A DNA stretch of 12,354 bases from an uncultured Gammaproteobacteria bacterium (GTDB lineage Bacteria > Pseudomonadota > Gammaproteobacteria > Pseudomonadales > UBA5518), in NCBI GenBank assembly GCA_903921135.1, contig CAIXOY010000402.1:1-12354 (forward strand). Reading direction: 5' to 3'. Below are positions 1 to 6,626 of this stretch, piece by piece. The notes beneath the pieces are model-generated. The model had not been told where the DNA came from and ran no database searches. It worked only from the letters and a program-made list of their open reading frames with translations. The position numbers were made by a program, and so were the translations under genes. Position 1 is the first letter of the stretch. Every line of letters starts with the position of its first letter.

Positions 1-33
1 GTTCTTGGGATCGAGGAGCGGTGCGGCGTCCAT
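1..33 (-). CDS. 5' end of an unidentified leftward gene (partial)
   Basis: An ATG at 33-31 opens a leftward frame of eleven sense codons (MDAAPLLDPKN) that leaves the window. A purine-rich Shine-Dalgarno, GGAAGGAAT, lies at 49-41, seven bases before the ATG, which is the main reason to call a gene. Too little protein is present to name a family. It points the same way as the MFS gene upstream of it, but a REP-like hairpin lies between them, so the two are probably not one transcript. Confidence 0.4.
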   Translation of the reverse strand, partial: MDAAPLLDPKN

Positions 34-111
34 GCCGGTGATTCCTTCCGTGGGTGGTGGCGCGGCGGGTGCCGGGCTGGGGGAAGGCTAGGGGCGCAGG
101 GCGACCCGCGT

Positions 112-150
112 CTGTAGGAGATTTCGGATAGTGCAGAGCCATGCGCCTGC
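112..150 (-). repeat. Possible degenerate REP unit
   Basis: The bases at 120-112 read CTCCTACAG on the minus strand. This is identical to the tail of the clear REP element at the right end of the window. The stem that should precede it is degenerate: only a GCAG/CTGC pairing can be drawn. It could be a decayed second unit in tandem with the better one at 153-175, or chance. Confidence 0.25.
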
Positions 151-152
151 TC

Positions 153-175
153 CCGTGGGAGGGGGCATACCCCCT
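153..175 (-). repeat. REP-like hairpin after the MFS gene
   Basis: On the minus strand, six bases past the MFS stop codon, a perfect stem AGGGGG-TATG-CCCCCT (175-160) is followed by TCCCACGG. This matches the plan of Pseudomonas-type REP sequences (GC-rich stem with a small loop, then GCTCC-TACAG or CTCCCACAG). It lacks a following T-tract, so it is more a REP that stabilises the 3' end or blocks read-through than a canonical intrinsic terminator. Confidence 0.55.
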
Positions 176-180
176 ACTGC

Positions 181-1416
181 TCAGCTTTCCCCTGCCACAC
201 GCCCCGCCATCTCGGTGGCCACCACCGAGGCCTGCGGCGTGATGGCCGTGAAATGCGCCGGGTGGCCCACCACCTGCGAGCGGTGCTGCATCAGACTGCG
301 CATCGTGATCATGGCGGCCGCGGCGTGCACCACGGCGATGAACAGGGCGTAGCCCGCCGTTCCCACCCCGTGCATCAGCCATGCGACGAATACCGGCCCG
401 ATAGCCGATCCAAGACCGTTCACGAGCAGGATTTTGCTGCTGGCGGCCACCAGTTCCTCAGGGGCGAGCATATCGCCGGCAAGCGCCACGAAAATGCCGT
501 ACAGCGGAAGCGACAGACCACCGAAGAGAAACATCAGGGTGTAGAGCAACCCCGTCTGGCTCGGAGGCACGAGCGCGAGCAGCAAGCCCACCACCGTCAC
601 CGCCGAACACAACAGCACGATCAGTCGCCGGCGATCCATGCGATCCGAGAGCATGCCGATCGGCCACTGCAGGAGCACCGAGCCGATGATCGTCGAGGCC
701 ATGAACGAGGCGATCTGTGAGCGCTCGAGGCCGATCTCGAGCGCGTATACCGCGCCCATGCCGTAGAAACTCCCGTAGGCGAGCGACACGAGGAGCAGCC
801 CCGTGAGGCAAAGCGGAATGCGCTTCACCAATACAGGCAGTGCAATCCGCGCGCTGGGCCCCGGCTGCATCACCGCCCGGCGCGTGAGCGCGATGGGCAC
901 CACCGCGATCGAGAACAGCGCCGACACCAGGACGAACAACTCGAAGCCGCGCGGGTCCGCAAAACCGAGCAGGTACTGCCCACCCGCCATCGCGATCTGG
1001 CACACCAGCAGGTAGACGGCAAGCAGGCGACCGCGCGTGGCGTTGGTGGCGGCACTGTTCAACCAGCTTTCCGCCACGATGAACACGCCGACCATGCAGG
1101 CGCCCGCCAGAAGTCTGAGGAGCGCCCAGGCAATGGGGTTCACGAAGAGCGCATGCGCCAGCGGCGCGAAAGAGACCAGCGAGGCGAGCGCCGCAAACAC
1201 CCGGATGCCGCCCACGCGGCGGATGAGCGGCGGCGTGATCACCGAACCCAGCATATAGCCGAGGTAGTAGCAGGCCATGACCACGCCGGTGGTGCCTGTA
1301 CCGAAACCCGAGAGGCTCGCGCGAATACCCAGCAACGTGCCCTGCAAGCCGTTGCCGAGCATGAGCAGTCCGAGCCCCGCAAAGAGGGCCCACAGCGACA
1401 GCACGACGTGACGCAC
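181..1416 (-). CDS. MFS transporter, YcaD-like
   Basis: A 411-residue integral membrane protein of the major facilitator superfamily, predicted in the inner membrane with about 12 helices. The first helix is at residues 4-30. A motif-A-like loop (GYMLGSVITPPLIRRVGG, about 53-70) joins helices 2 and 3. VAESWLN (114-120) in helix 4 is typical of the YcaD-like branch, whose substrates are largely unknown. The central cytoplasmic loop is near 180-195, and the C-terminal 30 residues are soluble and variable. The start is GTG at 1416-1414; an in-frame stop at 1455-1453 limits extension, but no good Shine-Dalgarno precedes it, so the GTG at codon 5 is an alternative. It is divergent from the oxidoreductase operon, with 158 bases between the two starts, and could move that operon's substrate or product. 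That role is inference from position only. Confidence 0.85.
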   Translation of the reverse strand: MRHVVLSLWALFAGLGLLMLGNGLQGTLLGIRASLSGFGTGTTGVVMACYYLGYMLGSVITPPLIRRVGGIRVFAALASLVSFAPLAHALFVNPIAWALLRLLAGACMVGVFIVAESWLNSAATNATRGRLLAVYLLVCQIAMAGGQYLLGFADPRGFELFVLVSALFSIAVVPIALTRRAVMQPGPSARIALPVLVKRIPLCLTGLLLVSLAYGSFYGMGAVYALEIGLERSQIASFMASTIIGSVLLQWPIGMLSDRMDRRRLIVLLCSAVTVVGLLLALVPPSQTGLLYTLMFLFGGLSLPLYGIFVALAGDMLAPEELVAASSKILLVNGLGSAIGPVFVAWLMHGVGTAGYALFIAVVHAAAAMITMRSLMQHRSQVVGHPAHFTAITPQASVVATEMAGRVAGES

Positions 1417-1444
1417 GGGGAACGACCGGAGGAAAGTGGAGACA

Positions 1445-1492
1445 CGGTAATGCTAGCAGCGCGCCCGCACGGGCCGCAGTGATGTATTACCG
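1445..1492. promoter_or_regulatory. Concentric dyad, candidate operator
   Basis: CGGTAAT (1445-1451) and ATTACCG (1486-1492) are perfect inverted repeats. An inner inverted repeat GCCCG-CA-CGGGC (1463-1474) has exactly the same centre (1468.5). The outer arms sit about four helical turns apart. The element lies in the divergent region between the MFS gene and the oxidoreductase operon, where a shared regulator would be expected. No regulator gene is in the window. Chance cannot be excluded for 7-bp arms. Confidence 0.35.
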
Positions 1493-1540
1493 GGGAGACA
1501 TGCGTTCCCCCGCGCGTGGATCAGGCGCTGCCGCATTGCG

Positions 1541-1546
1541 TACACT
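1541..1546 (+). promoter_or_regulatory. Candidate -10 box of the three-gene operon
   Basis: TACACT matches TATAAT at four of six positions and sits 28 bases before the start of the oxidoreductase gene, giving a leader of about 20 bases. The base stretch at the expected -35 position (1518-1523, GGATCA) is a poor match, so an activator might be needed. The same hexamer occurs before gcdH. Confidence 0.3.
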
Positions 1547-1561
1547 CGCGGCACACACCGC

Positions 1562-1570
1562 AGGAGAGGA
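1562..1570 (+). promoter_or_regulatory. Shine-Dalgarno fixing the LLM gene start
   Basis: AGGAGAGGA ends four bases before the ATG at 1575. It is the only strong ribosome-binding site in this region. It rules out the longer in-frame start at 1479, whose extra 32 residues look unlike any LLM-family N-terminus. Confidence 0.75.
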
Positions 1571-1574
1571 TCAC

Positions 1575-2462
1575 ATGGCAACCGACATCGGCAGGCTGGG
1601 CGTCTGGTCGTTCATCGACAATCTGGATGCCGCGGGCGCGGCGGCCTTCGCACGGCAACTCGAGGACTGGGGCTACGGTGCGCTCTGGGTGCCGGAGGCC
1701 GTGGGTCGCGATCCCTTCTCGATCATTGCCTGGATGGCCGCGCACACGAAGAAAATCGTGTTCTGCACGGGCATCGCCAACATCTACGCCCGCGACCCGA
1801 TGACCATGACGTCCATCCGCAAGACGCTGGGCGAGATGGCGCCAGGGCGCATCGTGCTCGGGCTCGGCGTGTCGCACCAGCATCTGGTGCAGAAGGTGCG
1901 CGGCCACGAGTACTCCAACAAGCCCGTCTCGACCATGCGCACCTATCTCGAGGGCATGGAAAAAGCGCTCTACATGGGCCCTGCGCCCGCCGAGGAACCG
2001 CCGGTGGTGCTCGCCGCGCTGCGCAGCAACATGCTGAAACTCTCTGCAGAGAAAGCAGCAGGCGCGCACCCGTACTTCGTGCCGCCCGAACATACCGCGA
2101 AGGCGCGCGCCACGATGGGCCCCTCGGCCTGGCTCTGCCCCGAGCAGATGGTGCTCGCCGAGCAGGACCCTGCCAAGGCACGCGCCATCGCACGCAAGCA
2201 CATGGAGATCTACCTCGGGCTGCCCAACTACCAGAACAACCTGCTGGAACTCGGATTCACCGCCGAGGACTTCGCCAACGGCGGCAGCGACCGCATCGTG
2301 GACGCGATCGTCGCGTGGGGCGATGACGCCCTGATCCGCGATCGCATCGCCGCGCACCACGCAGCCGGTGCCTCGCACGTCTGCATACAGGCCTTCCGCA
2401 CCGACGGCGAGATGGGCGCAGACATGGCGCTCCTCGAGCGCTTCGCGCCCGCGCGCGCCTGA
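1575..2462 (+). CDS. LLM-class (luciferase-like) flavin/F420-dependent oxidoreductase
   Basis: A 295-residue TIM-barrel protein of the bacterial luciferase-like superfamily. It most resembles the group annotated as probable F420-dependent oxidoreductases of the MSMEG_4141 type (TIGR03620); this is from memory of the family, not a search. Family signs are an N-terminal GRLGVWSF strand, AFARQLEDWGYGALWVPEA (24-42), a cluster of barrel strands with FCTGIANIYARDP (63-75), and GRIVLGLGVSHQHLV (91-105) in the cofactor and substrate region. The C-terminal stretch GDDALIRDRIAAHHAAGASHVCIQ (249-272) is the family's usual last helix and strand. The cofactor may be FMN or F420, and the substrate is unknown. 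It is the first gene of a plus-strand operon, 26 bases before the amidohydrolase. It probably acts in the cytoplasm, as no signal peptide is visible. Confidence 0.88.
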   Translation: MATDIGRLGVWSFIDNLDAAGAAAFARQLEDWGYGALWVPEAVGRDPFSIIAWMAAHTKKIVFCTGIANIYARDPMTMTSIRKTLGEMAPGRIVLGLGVSHQHLVQKVRGHEYSNKPVSTMRTYLEGMEKALYMGPAPAEEPPVVLAALRSNMLKLSAEKAAGAHPYFVPPEHTAKARATMGPSAWLCPEQMVLAEQDPAKARAIARKHMEIYLGLPNYQNNLLELGFTAEDFANGGSDRIVDAIVAWGDDALIRDRIAAHHAAGASHVCIQAFRTDGEMGADMALLERFAPARA

Positions 2463-2488
2463 ACCACACACATCCAGGAAGCATCACG

Positions 2489-3709
2489 ATGGTCGACGTC
2501 ATCAAACTGGGCATCAAAAGACCGGTCACCAATCCGTTGCTCCCCGACCCGGAGCCGCGGCAGGTCAAATACACGCTGATCTCGGCGGACGACCACCTGA
2601 TGGAGCCGCCCCACACCTTCGAGGGCCGCTTGCCCGCCAAGCTGCAAGATCGCGCACCGCGCATCGTCGAGACGGACGAAGGCCATCAGGTCTGGTCGAT
2701 CGAGGGCAAGCCCTACTTCCAGGTGGGCTTCATGTGCGTGGCGGGCCGCCCGCGCGAGGATCACCGACTGGAGCCTGCACGCTTCGAGGAAATCCGTGCG
2801 GGCTGCTGGGACGTGCACGCCCGCGTGAAGGACATGGACATCGGCGGCATCTGGGGTTCGGTGAACTTCCCCTCCGGCGTCACCGGTTTCGGCGGGCACC
2901 TGTTCTCGCAGTTCGCCGACCAGGAGCTCGGGCTCGCCTGTGTGCGCGCCTGGAACGACTGGCTTTTCGAGGAGTGGTACAGCCCCTACCCCGAGCGCAT
3001 CGTGCCGCTCGGTATCACGCACCTGACCGACCCCGTGAAAGGCGCCGAGGAAATCCGCCGCAACGCCAAGCGCGGTTTCCGTGCCGTGACCATGCCCGAG
3101 CAGCCACACCGTCTGGGTCTTCCGCCGGTATTCGACACCGCACACTGGGACCCGATCATCCGCGCCTGCGCCGAGACCGGCACCGTACTGAACCTGCACG
3201 TGGGTTCGGCAGGTTTCGCGCAGATGCCGCCGGGCGCGCCGATGCTGGAACTGGGCTCCACGCTTTTCGGCCCCATGGCGCTCACCAGTTGCGCCGAGTG
3301 GCTGTGGAGCGGATTCCCCGCACGCTACCCGGAACTGAAGATCGCGATGTCCGAAGGGGGTATCGGCTGGGCCGCCATGCTGATGGACCGTCTGGACGAC
3401 ATCATGAGCCGCTCGGGCTATGGCGGTGGCTGGCCCGACAAACAGAATTCGCCCTCCGAGGTGCTGCGGCGCAACTTCTGGTTCTGCATGATCGAGGACG
3501 CCTCGACCATCTGCACGCGCCACCGCATCGGTGTCGAGAACATCCTCTTCGAATCCGATTACCCGCACGGCGACGGCACCTGGCCTGACACGCAACACGT
3601 GATCGAACGTGTGCTGGGCGATCTGCCAGTCGAAGAGATCCGTATGATCACCCACCTCAACGCGGCCAAGCTCTACCGCCACCCGCTGCCGGCGGTGGTC
3701 TTGCCCTGA
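2489..3709 (+). CDS. Amidohydrolase family 2 (ACMSD-like) metal-dependent hydrolase/decarboxylase
   Basis: A 406-residue COG2159/Amidohydro_2 protein. Members bind a divalent metal in a TIM barrel and hydrolyse or, often, decarboxylate aromatic-type acids. Visible motifs are SADDHLMEPP (32-41), which has D-x-H-like metal ligands in the variant DDHxxEP form; the second-half ligand histidine in LNLHVGS (H237); SEGGIGW (E289); and FESDYPHGD (354-362), with the expected catalytic aspartate D357 followed by H360. WDVHARVKDMDIGGI (107-121) is the typical helix before the first core strand. All key residues seem intact. Its start at 2489 is preceded by AGGA at 2476-2479. It sits between the LLM gene (26-base gap) and the acyltransferase (15-base gap), so it is cotranscribed. 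This subgroup often lies beside LLM or steroid/aromatic genes in actinobacteria and gammaproteobacteria. The substrate is not inferable. Confidence 0.88.
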   Translation: MVDVIKLGIKRPVTNPLLPDPEPRQVKYTLISADDHLMEPPHTFEGRLPAKLQDRAPRIVETDEGHQVWSIEGKPYFQVGFMCVAGRPREDHRLEPARFEEIRAGCWDVHARVKDMDIGGIWGSVNFPSGVTGFGGHLFSQFADQELGLACVRAWNDWLFEEWYSPYPERIVPLGITHLTDPVKGAEEIRRNAKRGFRAVTMPEQPHRLGLPPVFDTAHWDPIIRACAETGTVLNLHVGSAGFAQMPPGAPMLELGSTLFGPMALTSCAEWLWSGFPARYPELKIAMSEGGIGWAAMLMDRLDDIMSRSGYGGGWPDKQNSPSEVLRRNFWFCMIEDASTICTRHRIGVENILFESDYPHGDGTWPDTQHVIERVLGDLPVEEIRMITHLNAAKLYRHPLPAVVLP

Positions 3710-3724
3710 TCACGCGAGAACACA

Positions 3725-5260
3725 ATGCGCCAACTGGGCGTCACGGACGCCGCCTTCATCAACATCGAGAATCCCACGGTTCCCCAGCAGATCGGGAGCC
3801 TCGGGATTTACGACCCCTCGACTGCGCCCGGCGGTTTCGTGCGTTTCAAGGATGTGTTGCGCAGCTTCCAGCGTCGCCTGCAGCAGAACCCGATCTTCCG
3901 CACGCGCCTGGTGGAAGTGCCCTTAGGGCTTGATCGCCCCTACTGGGTGCTCGACCCGAACTTCGACGTCGAGTTCCACATCCGCCACATCGCGCTGCCC
4001 AAACCCGGTGACTGGCGGCAGCTCTGCATACAGGTAGCCAGGCTGCACTCGCGCGCGCTCGATATGAGCCGCCCGCTCTGGGAGTGCTACATCATCGAGG
4101 GTCTGGACAAGATCCCGGACCTGCCGCCGGGCTCCTTCGCGGTCTACACCAAGATCCACCACTCGCTCGTCGATGGCGTGGGCGGGCAGGCCTTCATGAC
4201 GGCGCTGCACGATCTGGAGCCCGTGCCGCCCGCGCCGGAGGAATATGCCGAGGCCAGCGCACGCTTCGGCGATCTGCAGCCCTCGGACGTACGCCTTCTG
4301 GGCATGACGCTGGCGAGGCTTCCCACGCGGATTGCAGGCGGTTTGCGCGAGGGCGCAGGCACCGCACGCGAGATCGTGCAGACGGTGCGACGCCTGCTCC
4401 GTGACGAACTCCCGCCGCCGCAACTGAACGGCCCCAAATCCCGTTTCGATCAGCCCGCGGGGCACAACCGCGTCTTCGAGGGCCGGCTCTTCACGTTGGA
4501 TGAATTCAAGGCGTTGAAGAACGCGGCTGGTGTCACCCTTAACGACATCGCGGTGGCCCTTGTCTCCGGCGCAATGCGCAAGTACCTGCTCGCGCACAAC
4601 GAACTGCCCACCGAGACACTGCTCGCCACCATGCCGGTGAACATGCGTGCGCGCGGCGGCGATACGGCGCAGAACAACCCCGTGGGCTCCATGCAGGCGG
4701 CCCTGCACACCGACATCGAGGACACGCGCGAGCGAGTCGCCGCCATCAAGCGCAGCGTGGACGCGGGCAAGATGTGGATCGACACACCGCTCGTCTCGAT
4801 CATGAACGTGGCAGGCGCGCTACCGCCGGCTGTGGCCAAGCCGCTCTGGCGCACCTATGTGCGCAACAAGCTCACGCGCTTCCTGCCGCTCGGGCAATCA
4901 ACCGTGATCACCAACATCCCGGGGCCGCCCTTCCCCATCTACTGCGCGGGCGCGCGGATGCACTGCATGTATCCACTGGGCTTGGTGAACCCCGGGCTCG
5001 GGCTCTTCCATGCGGTATTCAGCTACGGCGGCAAGGTGTCGGTGTCGGTGCTGGCCGACCGCGAGCAGATGCCGGATCCGGAGTTCTACCGGGCGTGTCT
5101 GGATGCTGCGTGGGGAGAGTTGAACGAGGCGTTGCTCAGCGTGCCTGTAGAGGAACCGGAGCAGACGGTGCCGTCACGCACCAAGCGCAAAGCGAAGAGG
5201 CCTTCAGTGCTGAAAAAGGCCCCGGTAGCTGGGAAGACTCGCGCGCGTGGAAGAGTGTGA
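3725..5260 (+). CDS. Wax ester synthase / diacylglycerol O-acyltransferase (WS/DGAT)
   Basis: A 511-residue bifunctional acyltransferase. It transfers acyl groups from acyl-CoA to fatty alcohols or diacylglycerol, making wax esters or triacylglycerol at the membrane or on lipid droplets. The catalytic HHxxxDG motif is intact as HHSLVDG (145-151). Other family blocks are PLWE (117-120), LNDIAVALVSGAMRKYL (272-288), MPVNMRARG (303-311) and STVITNIPGPPFP (392-404). The length is slightly above the usual 450-480 residues because of a Lys/Arg-rich tail from about 485 to the end. The Shine-Dalgarno is weak (GAGAA at 3716-3720), suggesting translational coupling to the amidohydrolase 15 bases upstream. 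It is last in the plus-strand operon and converges on the CoA-binding gene with only 20 bases between stops. Finding it with redox and hydrolase genes suggests it esterifies a pathway product, which is inference. Confidence 0.93.
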   Translation: MRQLGVTDAAFINIENPTVPQQIGSLGIYDPSTAPGGFVRFKDVLRSFQRRLQQNPIFRTRLVEVPLGLDRPYWVLDPNFDVEFHIRHIALPKPGDWRQLCIQVARLHSRALDMSRPLWECYIIEGLDKIPDLPPGSFAVYTKIHHSLVDGVGGQAFMTALHDLEPVPPAPEEYAEASARFGDLQPSDVRLLGMTLARLPTRIAGGLREGAGTAREIVQTVRRLLRDELPPPQLNGPKSRFDQPAGHNRVFEGRLFTLDEFKALKNAAGVTLNDIAVALVSGAMRKYLLAHNELPTETLLATMPVNMRARGGDTAQNNPVGSMQAALHTDIEDTRERVAAIKRSVDAGKMWIDTPLVSIMNVAGALPPAVAKPLWRTYVRNKLTRFLPLGQSTVITNIPGPPFPIYCAGARMHCMYPLGLVNPGLGLFHAVFSYGGKVSVSVLADREQMPDPEFYRACLDAAWGELNEALLSVPVEEPEQTVPSRTKRKAKRPSVLKKAPVAGKTRARGRV

Positions 5261-5280
5261 ATCCGCAGTTGATAGACGCC

Positions 5281-5652
5281 TCACCACGTCCCCGTCCGCA
5301 ACATCACCAGCGTGCAGGCCTCGATGCAGGCGATACCCGCACCGCGCAGCGCATCTTCGAGTGCCGGGTTCTCGGTGCCCGGATTGAACACCACACGCCG
5401 CGGCGCCAGCGCGAGGATCTCTGCCTGCTGCTGCGAGGAAATGGCCGGGCGCACGTAGAGCGTCAGCGTGTCCACCGCCCCCTCTATGGCGCCCAGCGCT
5501 GCCACCACGGGTTCGCCATCGATCAGGGCTTCCTTGGGGCTCACCGGCACTACGGCGTGGCCATACTCTTTCAGCATGCGCTGCGCCTTGTTGGCGAAGC
5601 GCTCGGTGTCGGCGCTCGCGCCCAGAATCGCCACCCTCTCCTGCTTGCCCAT
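5281..5652 (-). CDS. CoA-binding domain protein (YccU-like)
   Basis: A 123-residue single-domain Rossmann-fold protein of the CoA_binding_2 family, related to YccU. The N-terminal nucleotide-binding loop VAILGASADTERFANK (7-22) and a second strand HAVVPVSPKE (32-41) are typical, as is VVFNPGTENPALEDALRGAG (87-106). Family members bind CoA, but their cellular role is mostly unknown. The ATG at 5652 is preceded by GAGGTGAAGGG, which partly overlaps the stop of the upstream dehydrogenase gene. The nine-base gap points to one transcript with translational coupling. Being last in a run with gcdH and a CoA-transferase, it may relate to acyl-CoA metabolism, but that is positional inference only. Confidence 0.85.
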   Translation of the reverse strand: MGKQERVAILGASADTERFANKAQRMLKEYGHAVVPVSPKEALIDGEPVVAALGAIEGAVDTLTLYVRPAISSQQQAEILALAPRRVVFNPGTENPALEDALRGAGIACIEACTLVMLRTGTW

Positions 5653-5661
5653 CCCTTCACC

Positions 5662-6549
5662 TCATTCGGCTGAATACAGTTCGATGATGCTGGTGCTGTC
5701 AGCATCGTTGCCTGCACGGGCGCGGTGCTGGCGCAGCAGCTGCACGGCGAGCGCGCCCATGGGCAAGCTGGCGTCCACCTCGCGGGCGGCGGCGAGCGCG
5801 GTCTCCAGATCTTTCTCGATATCGCCGAGCCGCGCGATGAGCGGCTCGTACTCACGCACCGCCATGCGCGGGGCCAGCACGCGCAGCAGCGGCGAATCCG
5901 CGAGCCCGCCCGCAAAGGCCGCAGGCAGCAGCTCGGCATCGAGCCCCGCGCGCTCGGCGAGCGCGATCATCTCGGCGAGCAGCAGCGTGCTGGCGCCTAC
6001 CATCAACTGGTGACAGGCCCGCGCCAGTTGGCCGCTGCCGGACTCGCCCATGTGGGTCACGTTCCTGCCCAGGCACTCGAGAACCGGCCGCGCGCGCTCC
6101 ACGTCTTCCTCGTTGCCACCAGCCATGATGGTGAGCGTGCCTGCCGCTGCCGCGGCCGGGCCGCCGGATGCAGGCGCATCCACCCACCCGGCACCCGACT
6201 GCGCCTGCAATTCACGGGCAAAACGGCGCGTGGCGTCCGCGTCGATACCGGAGAGATCGACCAGCAGTTGTTCCTCGTCGGCAACACCGGCGACGCCCTC
6301 GGGCCCGAAGACCACCTCTTCGACGGCTGACGCATCCGGCAGGCAGAGAAGCAGGATATCGCAGGCCTCGACGAGCTCCGGCACGGAGTCGACCTCCTCC
6401 GCGCCGCGCGCCACCAGCGCTTCACAGCGATCCGGCGTGCGGTTCCACACCAGCACCTCGAAGCCTGCGTCGAGCAGACGCATGGCCATGCGCGCACCCA
6501 TGGTGCCGATGCCGATGAAGCCGATGGTCTCGTGCTGGTCGTCGTGCAT
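5662..6549 (-). CDS. HIBADH-like NAD(P)-dependent oxidoreductase with altered catalytic residue
   Basis: A 295-residue member of the beta-hydroxyacid dehydrogenase family (3-hydroxyisobutyrate, tartronate semialdehyde and related enzymes). The N-terminal Rossmann motif is GFIGIGTMGARMA (10-22), so an NAD(P) site is present. The substrate loop DAPASGGPAAAAAGTLTIMAGG (124-145) matches the family pattern DAPVSGG...GxL..M.GG. In the third motif, normally GxxGxGxxxKxxN, the sequence reads GESGSGQLARACHQ (168-181). The catalytic lysine is therefore Arg177 and the following asparagine is His180. The histidine is known in threonate-dehydrogenase-type members, but the arginine is unusual. The enzyme may catalyse a different reaction (as imine reductases in this fold do) or be impaired. 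A Shine-Dalgarno GAGGGG lies about eight bases before the ATG at 6549. It is followed after nine bases by the CoA-binding gene and preceded by the CoA-transferase after a 77-base gap. Confidence 0.9.
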   Translation of the reverse strand: MHDDQHETIGFIGIGTMGARMAMRLLDAGFEVLVWNRTPDRCEALVARGAEEVDSVPELVEACDILLLCLPDASAVEEVVFGPEGVAGVADEEQLLVDLSGIDADATRRFARELQAQSGAGWVDAPASGGPAAAAAGTLTIMAGGNEEDVERARPVLECLGRNVTHMGESGSGQLARACHQLMVGASTLLLAEMIALAERAGLDAELLPAAFAGGLADSPLLRVLAPRMAVREYEPLIARLGDIEKDLETALAAAREVDASLPMGALAVQLLRQHRARAGNDADSTSIIELYSAE

Positions 6550-6600
6550 CGCAGAACCCCTCGTGCCGTGTGGACGGAAGCGGTATGCGCCCGACGATAC

Positions 6601-6616
6601 ACGCGCCGCAGCGCGT
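6601..6616 (-). terminator. Hairpin after the CoA-transferase gene
   Basis: A perfect 6-bp stem ACGCGC-TGCG-GCGCGT begins ten bases past the CoA-transferase stop on the minus strand. No T-tract follows, so it would be a weak or Rho-aided terminator, or an RNA-stability element that lowers expression of the downstream dehydrogenase and CoA-binding genes relative to gcdH. Confidence 0.3.
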
Positions 6617-6626
6617 CGTGAAGGAC

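Noticed and set aside
1479..1574. Longer start for the LLM oxidoreductase
   Set aside because: The added 32 residues do not fit the family, and AGGAGAGGA directly precedes the ATG at 1575.
2228..3682. 484-codon minus-strand open frame opposite the amidohydrolase
   Set aside because: Shadow of a well-supported gene with intact metal-binding motifs; low-complexity His/Arg/Val content.
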